Source of the DNA: Streptomyces sp. NBC_00691
GTDB taxonomy: Bacteria; Actinomycetota; Actinomycetes; Streptomycetales; Streptomycetaceae
Direction: 5' to 3'
Assembly: GCF_036226665.1 (NCBI RefSeq)
Contig: NZ_CP109007.1
Location: 6,324,001-6,388,000 of the forward strand
Length of the DNA stretch: 64,000 bases
Made by a program: the position numbers and the translations under genes. Shown here in pieces: positions 24,810 through 35,532 of this stretch. The notes beneath the pieces are model-generated. The model made no database searches, was not told the origin of the DNA, and saw nothing but the letters and a program-made list of their open reading frames with translations. Within the stretch, counting starts at the first letter, position 1, and each line of letters starts with the position of its first letter.

Positions 24810-26360
24810 ATGAGTAGAACACCCGAGACTCCGACGGCGACAGCCCCCCGCAAGAGCGGCAAGGACGGCAAGGGCATCGCCCTTTTCGTGATCGCCTCGT
24901 GTCAGCTGATGGTGGTCCTCGACATCACCATCGTGAACATCGCGCTCCCCCACATCCAGACCGCGCTGGACTTCTCCACCACCAGCCTGTCGTGGGTCGT
25001 CAACGCCTACACCCTGACCTTCGGCGGTCTGCTCCTGCTGGGCGGACGCGCCGGCGACATCCTGGGCAGGCGACGCGTGTTCATCTTCGGCGTGCTGCTC
25101 TTCGGGCTGGCGTCACTGTTCTGCGGACTCGCGCAGAGCGAGTGGCAACTCCTCGCGGCCCGCGCCCTCCAGGGCGTCGGCGGCGCGATAGCCTCCCCCA
25201 CCTCGCTCTCCCTCATCACCACCACGTTCGACGAAGGCCCGGAACGCAACCGGGCCTTCGGCGTCTTCGCGGGCGTCTCGGCCGGCGGCGGCGCGATCGG
25301 CCTGGTCGCGGGCGGCATGCTCGTCCAGTGGCTCGACTGGCGCTGGATCTTCTTCGTCAACGTGCCGATCGCGCTGCTCATCGCCTTCCTCACGCCGCGC
25401 CACGTCAAGGAGTCCGAGCGGCATCCCGGCCAGTTCGACCTGGCCGGCGCGCTCACCTCCACGCTCGGCATGGTGGCCCTCGTCTACGGGTTCATCCGGG
25501 CCGCCCAGGAGGGCTGGAGCGATCCGTACACGATCGGCTCGTTCGTCGCGGCGGTCGTCCTCCTGGCCACCTTCATCCTGATCGAACGGCGCTCCCGGCA
25601 ACCCATCACGCCCCTGCACATGTTCGCCGACCGCAACCGCTCGGGCACCTACGTCATCATGCTCTGCCTGGCGGCGGCCATCTTCGGGATGTTCTTCTTC
25701 CTCACCCTGTTCGTCCAACAGGTACTGGGTTTCAGCCCCTTGGCGACCGGACTCGCCTTCCTGCCCGTCAGCGCGATCATCGGCGTCGGCGCCGGGCTCA
25801 CGTCCAACCTGCTGCCCCGGTACGGCCCGAAGCCCTTCATGGTGACGGGTTCGGTGCTCGCCGCCGCGGGACTGTCCTGGCTGACCCTGACCGACGTCGA
25901 CTCCACGTATCTCGGCAGCATCCTCGGGCCGATCCTCGTCTTCGGCCTCGGCATGGGCCTGATGTTCGTCTCCCTGACCATCATGGCGCTGTCGAACGTC
26001 GAACCCCAGGAGTCGGGCGCCGCGTCCGGTCTGCTCAACGCCATGCAGCAGGTGGGCGGTTCGCTGGGCCTGTCGATCCTGGTGACGGTCTTCGGCACGG
26101 CCAGCCGCAACGAGGCGGACACCCAGGTCCCCGCCTTCCTCGCCCAGGCGACGCCCCTGCAGAAGGCCGAGTTCGCCAGAACGGGCCAGCTCCCCGCCCC
26201 CTGGGGCGACCAGGTGCTGACCTCCGGCGTCTCCGCGGGCTTCGTCACGGCGGCGATCTTCGCCGTGGTCGGCGCGCTGGTGGCCCTCTTCGTGATCCAG
26301 GTCCGCCAGTCGGACATCGACCGCCTCAAGGGCGGGGTGGGCCCGGGCGTGGGCGTCTGA
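24810..26360 (+). CDS. DHA2-type MFS drug/metabolite exporter (EmrB/QacA family)
   Basis: This 516-residue, 14-helix proton-driven exporter begins its first helix at SCQLMVVLDITIVNIALP, which is the motif D1 of the DHA2 group. Motif A is GGRAGDILGRRRVFIFG near residue 78, and motif C-like glycines occur in GVSAGGGAIGLVAGG. It typically exports drugs, dyes or secondary metabolites; the substrate is unknown. The start is ATG 24810. No linked TetR or MarR regulator is adjacent. Codon use and GC content match the neighbours. A strong bidirectional terminator separates it from the convergent MurA-like gene. Confidence 0.9.
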   Translation: MSRTPETPTATAPRKSGKDGKGIALFVIASCQLMVVLDITIVNIALPHIQTALDFSTTSLSWVVNAYTLTFGGLLLLGGRAGDILGRRRVFIFGVLLFGLASLFCGLAQSEWQLLAARALQGVGGAIASPTSLSLITTTFDEGPERNRAFGVFAGVSAGGGAIGLVAGGMLVQWLDWRWIFFVNVPIALLIAFLTPRHVKESERHPGQFDLAGALTSTLGMVALVYGFIRAAQEGWSDPYTIGSFVAAVVLLATFILIERRSRQPITPLHMFADRNRSGTYVIMLCLAAAIFGMFFFLTLFVQQVLGFSPLATGLAFLPVSAIIGVGAGLTSNLLPRYGPKPFMVTGSVLAAAGLSWLTLTDVDSTYLGSILGPILVFGLGMGLMFVSLTIMALSNVEPQESGAASGLLNAMQQVGGSLGLSILVTVFGTASRNEADTQVPAFLAQATPLQKAEFARTGQLPAPWGDQVLTSGVSAGFVTAAIFAVVGALVALFVIQVRQSDIDRLKGGVGPGVGV

Positions 26361-26372
26361 TCCGGCGACCGT

Positions 26373-26407
26373 GAGGCCCCCTCGCTCCTCCCGAGCGAGG
26401 GGGCCTC
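26373..26407. terminator. Bidirectional terminator between the MFS exporter and the MurA-like gene
   Basis: The arms 26373-26387 (GAGGCCCCCTCGCTC) and 26393-26407 form a perfect 15-bp stem with a 5-base loop between convergent genes. Confidence 0.85.
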
Positions 26408-26434
26408 GGGCGTGGCCGGTTTCCTCGGGCGTGC

Positions 26435-27964
26435 TCAGATGTCCCGGAAGATCTCGATCTGCGCGCCGATCGAGTTCAGCCGCTCCGCCAGGTCCTCGTA
26501 GCCGCGGTTGATCACGTAGACGTTCCGGAGGACCGATGTGCCCTCCGCCGCCATCATCGCGAGGAGGACGACCACCGCCGGGCGCAGGGCCGGGGGGCAC
26601 ATCATCTCGGCGGCGCGCCAGCGGGTCGGGCCCTCCACCAGGACGCGGTGGGGGTCGAGGAGCTGGAGGCGGCCGCCGAGGCGGTTGAGGTCCGTGAGGT
26701 AGATGGCGCGGTTGTCGTAGACCCAGTCGTGGATGAGGGTCTTGCCCTGGGCCGTGGCCGCGATGGCCGCGAAGAAGGGGACGTTGTCGATGTTCAGGCC
26801 CGGGAACGGCATCGGGTGGATCTTGTCGATCGGCGCCTCCAGCTTGGAGGGGCGGACCGTCAGGTCGACCAGGCGCGTCCGGCCGTTGTCCGCCGGGTAC
26901 TCGGCAGAGCGGTCGTGGTCGAGGCCCATCTCCTCCAGGACCGCGAGCTCGATCTCCATGAACTCGATCGGGACCCGGCGGATCGTCAGCTCCGACTCGG
27001 TGACCACCGCGGCGGCGAGCAGGCTCATCGCCTCGACCGGGTCCTCGGAGGGGGAGTAGTCGACGTCCACGTCGATCTGGGGCACACCGTGCACGGTGAG
27101 GATGGTGGTGCCGATGCCGTCCACCCGTACGCCCAGGGCCTCCAGGAAGAAGCACAGGTCCTGGACCATGTAGTTCGAGGAGGCGTTGCGGATGACGGTG
27201 ACGCCGTCGTGGCGGGCGGCCGCCAGGAGCGCGTTCTCGGTCACGGTGTCGCCGCGCTCGGTCAGCACGATCGGGCGGTCGGGGGAGACGGAGCGCTCGA
27301 CCTGGGCGTGGTAGATGCCCTCGGTCGCGGTGATGTCGAGGCCGAAGCGGCGCAGCGCGATCATGTGCGGCTCGATCGTGCGCGTACCGAGGTCGCAGCC
27401 GCCGGCGTACGGCAGCTTGAAGCGGTCCATGCGGTGCAGCAGCGGGCCGAGGAACATGATGATCGAGCGGGTGCGGATCGCGGCGTCGGCGTCCATCGAG
27501 TCCATGTCCAGCTCGGCCGGCGGCACGATCTCCAGGTCGACGCCGTCGTTCACCCAGCGGGTGCGCACGCCGATGGAGTTGAGCACCTCCAGGAGCCGGA
27601 AGACCTCCTCGATGCGGGCGACCCGGCGCAGGACCGTGCGGCCCTTGTTGAGAAGGGAGGCGCAGAGCAGTGCGACGCAGGCGTTCTTGCTGGTCTTGAC
27701 GTCGATGGCGCCCGAGAGCCGGCGGCGGCCGACGACCCTGAGGTGCATCGGGCCCGCGTAACCCAGGGACACGATCTCGCTGTCGAGGGCTTCGCCGATC
27801 CGGGCGATCATCTCAAGGCTGATGTTCTGGTTGCCGCGCTCGATCCGGTTGACGGCGCTCTGGCTCGTGGCCAGTGCGTCGGCGAGCTGCGTCTGCGTCC
27901 AGCCGCGGTGCTGGCGGGCGTCACGGATGAGCTTGCCGATGCGTACGAGGTAGTCGTCTGCCAT
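26435..27964 (-). CDS. HTH-fused UDP-N-acetylglucosamine 1-carboxyvinyltransferase (MurA-like)
   Basis: This 509-residue fusion has an N-terminal XRE helix-turn-helix at about residues 8-65 (GWTQTQLADALATSQSAVNRIER). An EPSP-synthase-fold MurA domain of about 435 residues follows. MurA transfers enolpyruvate from PEP to UDP-GlcNAc, the first committed step of peptidoglycan synthesis. The catalytic cysteine is present (Cys190 in AGGCDLGTRTIEPH, where E. coli has Cys115), as is SKNA for the N-terminal Lys-Asn pair. The second domain retains PFPGLNIDNVPF. It could be an active second MurA, a regulator that senses UDP-GlcNAc, or both. A 16-bp perfect palindrome sits just 12 bases upstream of its ATG, inviting autoregulation. 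Confidence 0.9.
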   Translation of the reverse strand: MADDYLVRIGKLIRDARQHRGWTQTQLADALATSQSAVNRIERGNQNISLEMIARIGEALDSEIVSLGYAGPMHLRVVGRRRLSGAIDVKTSKNACVALLCASLLNKGRTVLRRVARIEEVFRLLEVLNSIGVRTRWVNDGVDLEIVPPAELDMDSMDADAAIRTRSIIMFLGPLLHRMDRFKLPYAGGCDLGTRTIEPHMIALRRFGLDITATEGIYHAQVERSVSPDRPIVLTERGDTVTENALLAAARHDGVTVIRNASSNYMVQDLCFFLEALGVRVDGIGTTILTVHGVPQIDVDVDYSPSEDPVEAMSLLAAAVVTESELTIRRVPIEFMEIELAVLEEMGLDHDRSAEYPADNGRTRLVDLTVRPSKLEAPIDKIHPMPFPGLNIDNVPFFAAIAATAQGKTLIHDWVYDNRAIYLTDLNRLGGRLQLLDPHRVLVEGPTRWRAAEMMCPPALRPAVVVLLAMMAAEGTSVLRNVYVINRGYEDLAERLNSIGAQIEIFRDI

Positions 27965-27973
27965 GGCGTCACG

Positions 27974-27991
27974 TTATCTCAGATATGAGAT
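27974..27991 (-). promoter_or_regulatory. Palindromic operator candidate upstream of the HTH-MurA gene
   Basis: ATCTCA (27976-27981) and TGAGAT (27986-27991) are perfect inverted repeats around GATA, and TT precedes on the left. The site is 10-12 bases before the start codon. The pattern TTATCTC-N6-GAGAT is shared with the larger palindrome before acnA. Confidence 0.55.
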
Positions 27992-28015
27992 GGTGCCTGT
28001 AGTTGGGGTAGGCCG

Positions 28016-28372
28016 TCAGAGTGACAGGCTGTGCGCGGTCGGGTGACGCGGCTCGTACAGGGGGAGTTCGGTCCCGCTCGGCAGCCGTACGGCGGCGAGC
28101 AGGCCCCAGCCCTGGTCGGTGATGGCGCGTGAGATCTCCGCGCCCCGGTCCTCCAGGTCCTTCAGCGTCGCGGCGAGGTCGTCGCACATCAGGTAGAGCT
28201 CGTGCTTCGGCTCCTCCGTCGTCGGGTGGACGGCGACCTCGGCGGGCGGCAGCGCGAAGACGAGCCAGCCGCGCCCGGCGTCCACGTGCGGGAAGCCGGC
28301 GACGTCCTTGAGGAAGGCCCGGTCGGCCTCCGCGTCCCGCGTGTAGAGGATCACGTGCGCGCCACTGAACAT
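28016..28372 (-). CDS. VOC-superfamily (glyoxalase/bleomycin-resistance-like) protein
   Basis: This 118-residue single-domain protein has two beta-alpha-beta-beta-beta modules: the first begins GAHVILYTRDAEADRAFLKDVAGFPHVDAG, and the second contains HELYLMCDDLAATLKDLEDRGAEI. Members may be dioxygenases, glyoxalases or antibiotic-binding proteins; the metal ligands are not clear enough to assign one. ATG 28372 is chosen because the longer in-frame extension is arginine-rich and unlike the family. It is upstream of and co-directional with the HTH-MurA gene (51-base gap), so co-transcription is possible. Confidence 0.82.
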   Translation of the reverse strand: MFSGAHVILYTRDAEADRAFLKDVAGFPHVDAGRGWLVFALPPAEVAVHPTTEEPKHELYLMCDDLAATLKDLEDRGAEISRAITDQGWGLLAAVRLPSGTELPLYEPRHPTAHSLSL

Positions 28373-28386
28373 GTCCCGATCGTCCG

Positions 28387-28430
28387 CCGCCCGTACGGCC
28401 GCGGCAATTCGTCCGCGGCCGTACGGGCGG
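28387..28430. other. 18-bp perfect-stem hairpin upstream of the VOC gene
   Basis: Bases 28387-28404 and 28413-28430 are fully complementary with the 8-base loop CAATTCGT. It sits 15 bases upstream of the VOC start on the minus strand, where a terminator is not expected. It could be an RNA leader structure or an operator. Confidence 0.6.
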
Positions 28431-28653
28431 ATACGGGGGATGCGGGTCTCGGTGCGCCGCGCGCGGGCCGCCACGTCCGGTGGGGTGACATGCCGCCCGT
28501 CCGCGCCGACGAGGGTCACCGCCGGGGGAGCGGGTGGGGGCGGCCGTCAGTCGGGGGTGCCGCCGGAACGTCCGGCCCCGACCGCCGGACGGCCGTCAGG
28601 ATGACGGCCGTCACAGGCATGCCGGGCATGACCGAGGAGCGGGGATGCACTAG

Positions 28654-28677
28654 AGTTATCTCGACATCGAGATAACT
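28654..28677 (+). promoter_or_regulatory. 24-bp palindrome upstream of acnA
   Basis: Perfect 10-base arms AGTTATCTCG and CGAGATAACT flank ACAT. The site lies about 130 bases before the acnA start. The half-site TTATCTC/GAGAT recurs before the HTH-MurA gene at 27974-27991, so one regulator could act at both promoters. Confidence 0.65.
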
Positions 28678-28717
28678 GCTTACGGCGCACCGCGGCCGCC
28701 CACCCGGTAAGGGTTAC

Positions 28718-28736
28718 CTAACTAAGCCTTACCTTA
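28718..28736 (+). promoter_or_regulatory. Iron-box-like (DmdR/IdeR) element upstream of acnA
   Basis: The reverse complement of 28718-28736 (TAAGGTAAGGCTTAGTTAG) agrees at 13 of 19 positions, by my alignment, with the DmdR/IdeR consensus TTAGGTTAGGCTCACCTAA. It is AT-rich in a GC-rich setting. Iron control of a 4Fe-4S aconitase is plausible. Confidence 0.4.
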
Positions 28737-28804
28737 GCGGATCGGCGAGGGAGTCGTGGCGGCAGCATGGCGGTAATACGCGCACATTGATGAAGGAGAC
28801 TGTC

Positions 28805-31522
<2,718 letters not shown>

Positions 31523-31546
31523 CACGATCTGATCCGGTAGTACGGA

Positions 31547-31582
31547 AAGGGCCCCGCTCCTCGGAAGAGGAGCGGGGCCCTT
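31547..31582. terminator. Bidirectional terminator between acnA and the FG-GAP gene
   Basis: A 16-bp perfect stem (31547-31562 with 31567-31582, core AGGGCCCCGCTCCTC) has a GGAA tetraloop and lies between convergent genes. Confidence 0.9.
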
Positions 31583-31605
31583 GCGTCGTGCCTCGCGGCC
31601 GTGGA

Positions 31606-32529
31606 TCAGAACATCTCGCGGAAGCCGTTCCAGCCGGACGTACCGATCTTCACTCGGCCGGAGTACGGGGTCGTGGCGCTGCCCCGGCCCTTGTACAGCC
31701 AGAGGGCTCCGGAGGCGTCGCGGGCGACGAGGTCCGCCTTGCCGTCGAAGTCCAGGTCACCCGAGGACACGATGGCGTTGTAGGCGTTCCAGCCGCTGCC
31801 GATGCGGGTGCGGCTGGTGAACGGCGTCCGGTAGTTCCCGGTGCCCTTGTACAGCCACAGCACACCGGAACCGTCGCGAGCGACGATGTCGGGCCTGCCG
31901 TCACCGGAGACGTCGCCCTTGCCGGCGATCTGCGTGTAGGCGTTCCAGCCGCTGCCGATCCGGGTGCGCTGGCTCAGCGCGCCGTTGCCGAGGCCCAGGT
32001 AGTGCCACAGCACGCCGGAGCTGTCGCGGGCGAGCAGGTCGTCGGCCACGGCGCCGCCGGTGTTGGAGGCGGAGATGATCTCGTTGTAGATCCCCCAGCC
32101 GGCCCCGATGTTCCGGGGAGAGCCGCCGAAGGGCGTGTAGTGCAGGCTGCCGTCGCGGACGGCGTAGAGGCCGTTGGACGAGCCGTTGCCGTCCAGGTCG
32201 GCCTGCGTGAAGTGCTTGTGGTAGTTCCAGCCCGTGCCGGAGCTGTCCGCCAGGCGCTGGATGGCGCCCCCGCCGACGGGCTCGTAACGCCAGATGACGC
32301 CCGCGCTGTTGACGCCGTTGAGGTAGTTCACCGGGGCCGCGGCGGCGGCGGTGGCGGCGGTCGCCGCGAAGGCGGTCGCGTTCGACGTCCGCTCGGGAGC
32401 GGAGACGGAGGGCTGCGGCGCGTCCGCCGCGACCGCGGCGGTCGAGGTGCCGACGAGGGCGGCGGTTATCGCGGCGACCGTGACACGGGACAGGAGACCC
32501 GAGCGGTTCAGGCCAGAAGAGTGGGCCAC
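31606..32529 (-). CDS. Secreted FG-GAP/VCBS-repeat protein
   Basis: This 307-residue exported protein has a Sec signal peptide (MAHSSGLNRSGLLSRVTVAAITAAL... ending near AVAADA). At least four repeats of about 50 residues follow, each with GSGWNAY-like and Asp-rich calcium-type loops (DLDGNGSSN, DVSGDGRPDIVARD, DLDFDGKADLVARD) then LWLYKG. The repeats probably fold as a beta-propeller and may bind a ligand at the surface; no catalytic domain is present. GTG 32529 was chosen because GGAG is six bases upstream and the signal peptide begins there. Its role is unknown; it stands alone between acnA and the ngc operon. Confidence 0.85.
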   Translation of the reverse strand: MAHSSGLNRSGLLSRVTVAAITAALVGTSTAAVAADAPQPSVSAPERTSNATAFAATAATAAAAAPVNYLNGVNSAGVIWRYEPVGGGAIQRLADSSGTGWNYHKHFTQADLDGNGSSNGLYAVRDGSLHYTPFGGSPRNIGAGWGIYNEIISASNTGGAVADDLLARDSSGVLWHYLGLGNGALSQRTRIGSGWNAYTQIAGKGDVSGDGRPDIVARDGSGVLWLYKGTGNYRTPFTSRTRIGSGWNAYNAIVSSGDLDFDGKADLVARDASGALWLYKGRGSATTPYSGRVKIGTSGWNGFREMF

Positions 32530-33056
32530 GTATGACTCCATGAGGGAGAGGGACAAAGAAGTCCCGCCGGACACTCGAACGCACGGACGAGGTCGGCGGT
32601 CCCCCTATGATCCCCGGTCATCCTCACAGGATCCTTACTTTTCGGGGTGTCTGTGACACGACTGTTTCGATCCCGGCCGTATGCCGCCTTTGTCTGCCCA
32701 TGCCCCTGTAGCGTCCAGAATCTCCCCGTCAAGGTGCCCCACTACGGGGAGGTCTGAGGGACTGTCAAGGGCATTGACGGACGAATGGTTGGACGAAACG
32801 CCGCAGATCCAGCGTGCTTATCCCGGAGGTCTCAACTCGGGAAAGATGGCCGTGAAAACCTGCTTTCGATCTTGCTCAGGCGAAGGGAAGTGGACTATAC
32901 CTGTCGGCGTCCAGCCAGTCGGTTCCACGCACGACGGCCCGACGCCTGCACGACCCGGCTGCAAATGACCGCGGTGGCGGGGCCCTTCGCCTGTGGCGAG
33001 TGAGTACGGGCGACCGGTACACCGCCTGAGTCCTGAATGAAGGCGAGGACTTGAGC
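32530..33056. other. 527-bp divergent intergenic region between the FG-GAP gene and ngcE
   Basis: No coding region is supported. The ngcE side has a plausible promoter (TTGCTC at 32872-32877, TATACC at 32896-32901, 18-base spacer) overlapped by a DasR-like box, followed by a leader of about 150 bases. The FG-GAP side shows no clear promoter to me. Confidence 0.6.
32889..32904 (+). promoter_or_regulatory. DasR-like (dre) operator overlapping the ngcE promoter
   Basis: AGTGGACTATACCTGT agrees with 13 of 16 positions of the published dre consensus A[GC]TGGTCTAGACCA[GC]T and overlaps the presumed -10 element. DasR is the GlcNAc-6-phosphate-responsive GntR repressor of Streptomyces aminosugar genes, which fits the transporter downstream. 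Confidence 0.5.
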
Positions 33057-34502
33057 ATGGGATCCACCTCCGCTCAGACCAATGAGGGCCTTGGCCGTCG
33101 CGATCTGATCAAGCGTTCCGCCGCGATCGGCCTGATTTCGGTGCCGACCATGGGCTTCCTCTCCGCCTGCGCGAGCAGCAGCGGCGACGGAAACGCGAAG
33201 GTCGAGAAGGGGACGAAGTCCGACAAGAACCCGCTCGGGGTGAACGAGTCGGCGCCGCTTGATTTCGTCCTCTTCGACGGCGGATTCGGACAGCAGTACG
33301 CCAAGGACGCGATCAAGGTCTACGAGACGAATTACCCCAAGGCCAAGGTCAAGTTCACGCCGACCCAGAAGATCACCACCGAGCTCCAGCCGCGCTTCAA
33401 CGGCGGCAACCCGCCGGACCTCATCGACAACTCCGGCGCCGAGCAGATGGACATGGGCGTCCTCGTCGGCCAGAAGCAACTGGCCGACCTCACCGCGCTC
33501 CTGGACTCGGCCTCCGTCGACGACCCGAGCAAGAAGGTCCGCGACACCCTGCGGCCCGGCATCGTCGAGATGGGCCAGTTCGACGGCGCCCCGGTCTGGA
33601 TCCTCTACTACGCGTACACCGTCTACGGCGTCTGGTACTCCCAGAAGCTGCTCGACTCGCTCGACGCCAAGTACCCCGAGACCTGGGACGAGATGCTGGC
33701 CGTCTGCGAGAAGGCCAAGAAGAAGGGCATCGCGGGCTGGACGTACGCGGGCAAGCACCCGTACTACCTGCCGTTCTCGCTCTACCCGATGATCGGCAAG
33801 GTCGGCGGCCGCGAGGTCCTGGACGCCATCGACAACCTGGAGCCGAAGGCCTGGGAGCACCCCGCGGTCAAGGCCTGTTTCGAGGCCTACTACGAGCTCG
33901 TCCAGAAGGGCTACATCCTCAAGGGCACCCCCGGCCTCGACCACATCCAGTCGCAGACCGCCTGGACCGAGGGCAAGGCGCTGTTCATCCCGAACGGCTC
34001 CTGGGTCGAGAACGAGGCGGCCAAGACCATGCCGGCCGACTTCAACCTGGCCGTCTCCGCCCCGAGCGGCATCGACGCCTCCGACAAGATGCCCTTCGGC
34101 ACCATGTGGGCCTCCGGCGGCGAGCCCTTCATCGTGCCGGCGAAGGCGGCGAACCCCGAGGGCGGCATGGAGCAGCTGCGCATCATGCTCAGCGAGGCCT
34201 CGTCCAAGAACTTCACGCAGTCCGTGAAGTCCCTCTCGGCGTACAACGGCGGCACCGACGGCATCGAGCTGACGCCTGGCCTCAAGTCCGGTGTCGCGGC
34301 CCTGGAGAAGGCGGGCCAGAACGTCGTCAACCCGCGCCTCCAGGACTGGTACGTCGCGCTCCAGAAGGAGAAGATCGGTGTCGCGGGCATCGGCGAGATG
34401 ATGGCCGGCCGCGCGACCCCGGCCGAGACGATCAAGAAGATCCAGAAGTTCGCCGACGAAGCGGCCAAGGACTCCTCGATCAAGCACTACAAGCACCAGT
34501 GA
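33057..34502 (+). CDS. ngcE: N-acetylglucosamine/diacetylchitobiose ABC transporter substrate-binding lipoprotein
   Basis: This 481-residue lipoprotein captures GlcNAc or chitobiose outside the membrane. The signal carries a twin-arginine motif (RRDLIKR, Arg14-Arg15) followed by a lipobox LSAC with Cys38, so Tat export plus lipidation is likely. The mature protein is a family-1 (maltose-type) binding protein with TETWDEM- and GKALFIPNGSWVENE-like segments typical of NgcE. ATG 33057 has GAGG eight bases upstream (TTG 33051 is an alternative). It heads an operon with two permease genes; a hairpin at 34510-34544 probably limits read-through so that the binding protein is in excess. Assignment as NgcE rests on family resemblance and the order NgcE-F-G-ROK. 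Confidence 0.9.
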   Translation: MGSTSAQTNEGLGRRDLIKRSAAIGLISVPTMGFLSACASSSGDGNAKVEKGTKSDKNPLGVNESAPLDFVLFDGGFGQQYAKDAIKVYETNYPKAKVKFTPTQKITTELQPRFNGGNPPDLIDNSGAEQMDMGVLVGQKQLADLTALLDSASVDDPSKKVRDTLRPGIVEMGQFDGAPVWILYYAYTVYGVWYSQKLLDSLDAKYPETWDEMLAVCEKAKKKGIAGWTYAGKHPYYLPFSLYPMIGKVGGREVLDAIDNLEPKAWEHPAVKACFEAYYELVQKGYILKGTPGLDHIQSQTAWTEGKALFIPNGSWVENEAAKTMPADFNLAVSAPSGIDASDKMPFGTMWASGGEPFIVPAKAANPEGGMEQLRIMLSEASSKNFTQSVKSLSAYNGGTDGIELTPGLKSGVAALEKAGQNVVNPRLQDWYVALQKEKIGVAGIGEMMAGRATPAETIKKIQKFADEAAKDSSIKHYKHQ

Positions 34503-34509
34503 GCAGCGC

Positions 34510-34544
34510 CGGGGCCCCTTCCCGCCGACCGGGAGCGGGCCCCG
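34510..34544 (+). terminator. Intra-operon attenuator hairpin between ngcE and ngcF
   Basis: CGGGGCCC (34510-34517) pairs with GGGCCCCG (34537-34544), and an inner CCCG/CGGG stem adds four pairs. It lies in the 100-bp spacer after the binding-protein gene. Confidence 0.6.
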
Positions 34545-34602
34545 GGTCCTTCGCGCGCGGCACCCGCGGCGCGCCTCCGCGGGAAGATCGGGGTCGGTAG
34601 GA

Positions 34603-35532
34603 ATGCAGCACGGCAAGTACCGTTTCATCGTGGGGTTCCTGGCGGCACCCCTCGCGCTCTACGCGCTCTTCGTCATCTGGCCCTTCGTCCAGTCCATCTA
34701 CTACTCGCTCACGGACTGGAGCGGGCTGAGTCCCGAATTCGGATTCGTCGGATTCGACAACTACAGCAGAATGCTGGACGACGAGATCTTCTGGAAATCG
34801 CTCCAGCACAGTCTGACCCTCGCGGTGGTGCTGCCGCTGGTGACCGTCGGACTCGCGCTGTTCTTCGCGTTCATGCTCAATGTCGGCGGCCGGCGCCGCC
34901 GCGGAGCGGCCATCGCCGGCGTACGCGGATCAGCCTTCTACAAGATCGTGTACTTCTTCCCGCAGGTGCTGTCGATCGCCATCGTCGCGCTGCTCTTCCA
35001 GTTCGCCTACAACCCGAATAGCGGAGCCATCAATTCCGCTCTGAAGCTGATGGGCCTCGGCAGTATTCAGCCAGACTGGCTGGGCGATCCGAAACTCGCC
35101 CTCATCTGCGTCATGGCGGTTCTCGTCTGGTCCACGGTCGGCTTCTTCGTCGTGCTCTTCTCGGCCGGCATGGCGTCCATTCCCCGGGACTTCTACGAGG
35201 CCGCGCTGCTCGACGGCGCCAACCGCTTCACCACCTTCTTCAAGATCACCCTGCCGCTGCTCTGGGACACCGTGCAGTCCGGCTGGATCTACATGGGCAT
35301 CCTGGCGCTCGGCGCGGAGTCCTTCGCCGTCGTCCAGATCATGACCGTCGGCCCCAACGGCGGCGGGCCCGACTACTCCACCGTCGTCCTTCCGCTGTAC
35401 GTGTACCAGAAGGCGTTCCGGGACGGTCAGGCCGCCTACGCAACGACCATCGGTGTCGCGCTCCTTCTCGTCACCCTGGCCTTCGCGGCCGTCGTGATGA
35501 AGCTGGGCCGGCGCGAGCGGCTGGAGTTCTGA
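34603..35532 (+). CDS. ngcF: Sugar ABC transporter permease (NgcF)
   Basis: This 309-residue membrane protein has six predicted helices of the MalF type, starting FIVGFLAAPLALYALFVIWP. The cytoplasmic EAA loop (EAALLDGANRFTTFFKITLPLL region, near residue 198) contacts the ATPase. It forms the translocation pore with NgcG. The gene ends in an overlap with the next (tgATG at 35530-35534). No ATPase gene is in this operon; in Streptomyces such importers use the shared ATPase MsiK encoded elsewhere. Confidence 0.9.
   Translation: MQHGKYRFIVGFLAAPLALYALFVIWPFVQSIYYSLTDWSGLSPEFGFVGFDNYSRMLDDEIFWKSLQHSLTLAVVLPLVTVGLALFFAFMLNVGGRRRRGAAIAGVRGSAFYKIVYFFPQVLSIAIVALLFQFAYNPNSGAINSALKLMGLGSIQPDWLGDPKLALICVMAVLVWSTVGFFVVLFSAGMASIPRDFYEAALLDGANRFTTFFKITLPLLWDTVQSGWIYMGILALGAESFAVVQIMTVGPNGGGPDYSTVVLPLYVYQKAFRDGQAAYATTIGVALLLVTLAFAAVVMKLGRRERLEF

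Larger units (their letters stand above)
28373..28804. other. 432-bp divergent intergenic region between the VOC gene and acnA
   Basis: No gene is seen here. The region holds the 18-bp hairpin (28387-28430), a 24-bp palindrome (28654-28677), an iron-box-like element (28718-28736) and the acnA ribosome site AAGGAG (28793-28798). Confidence 0.7.
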
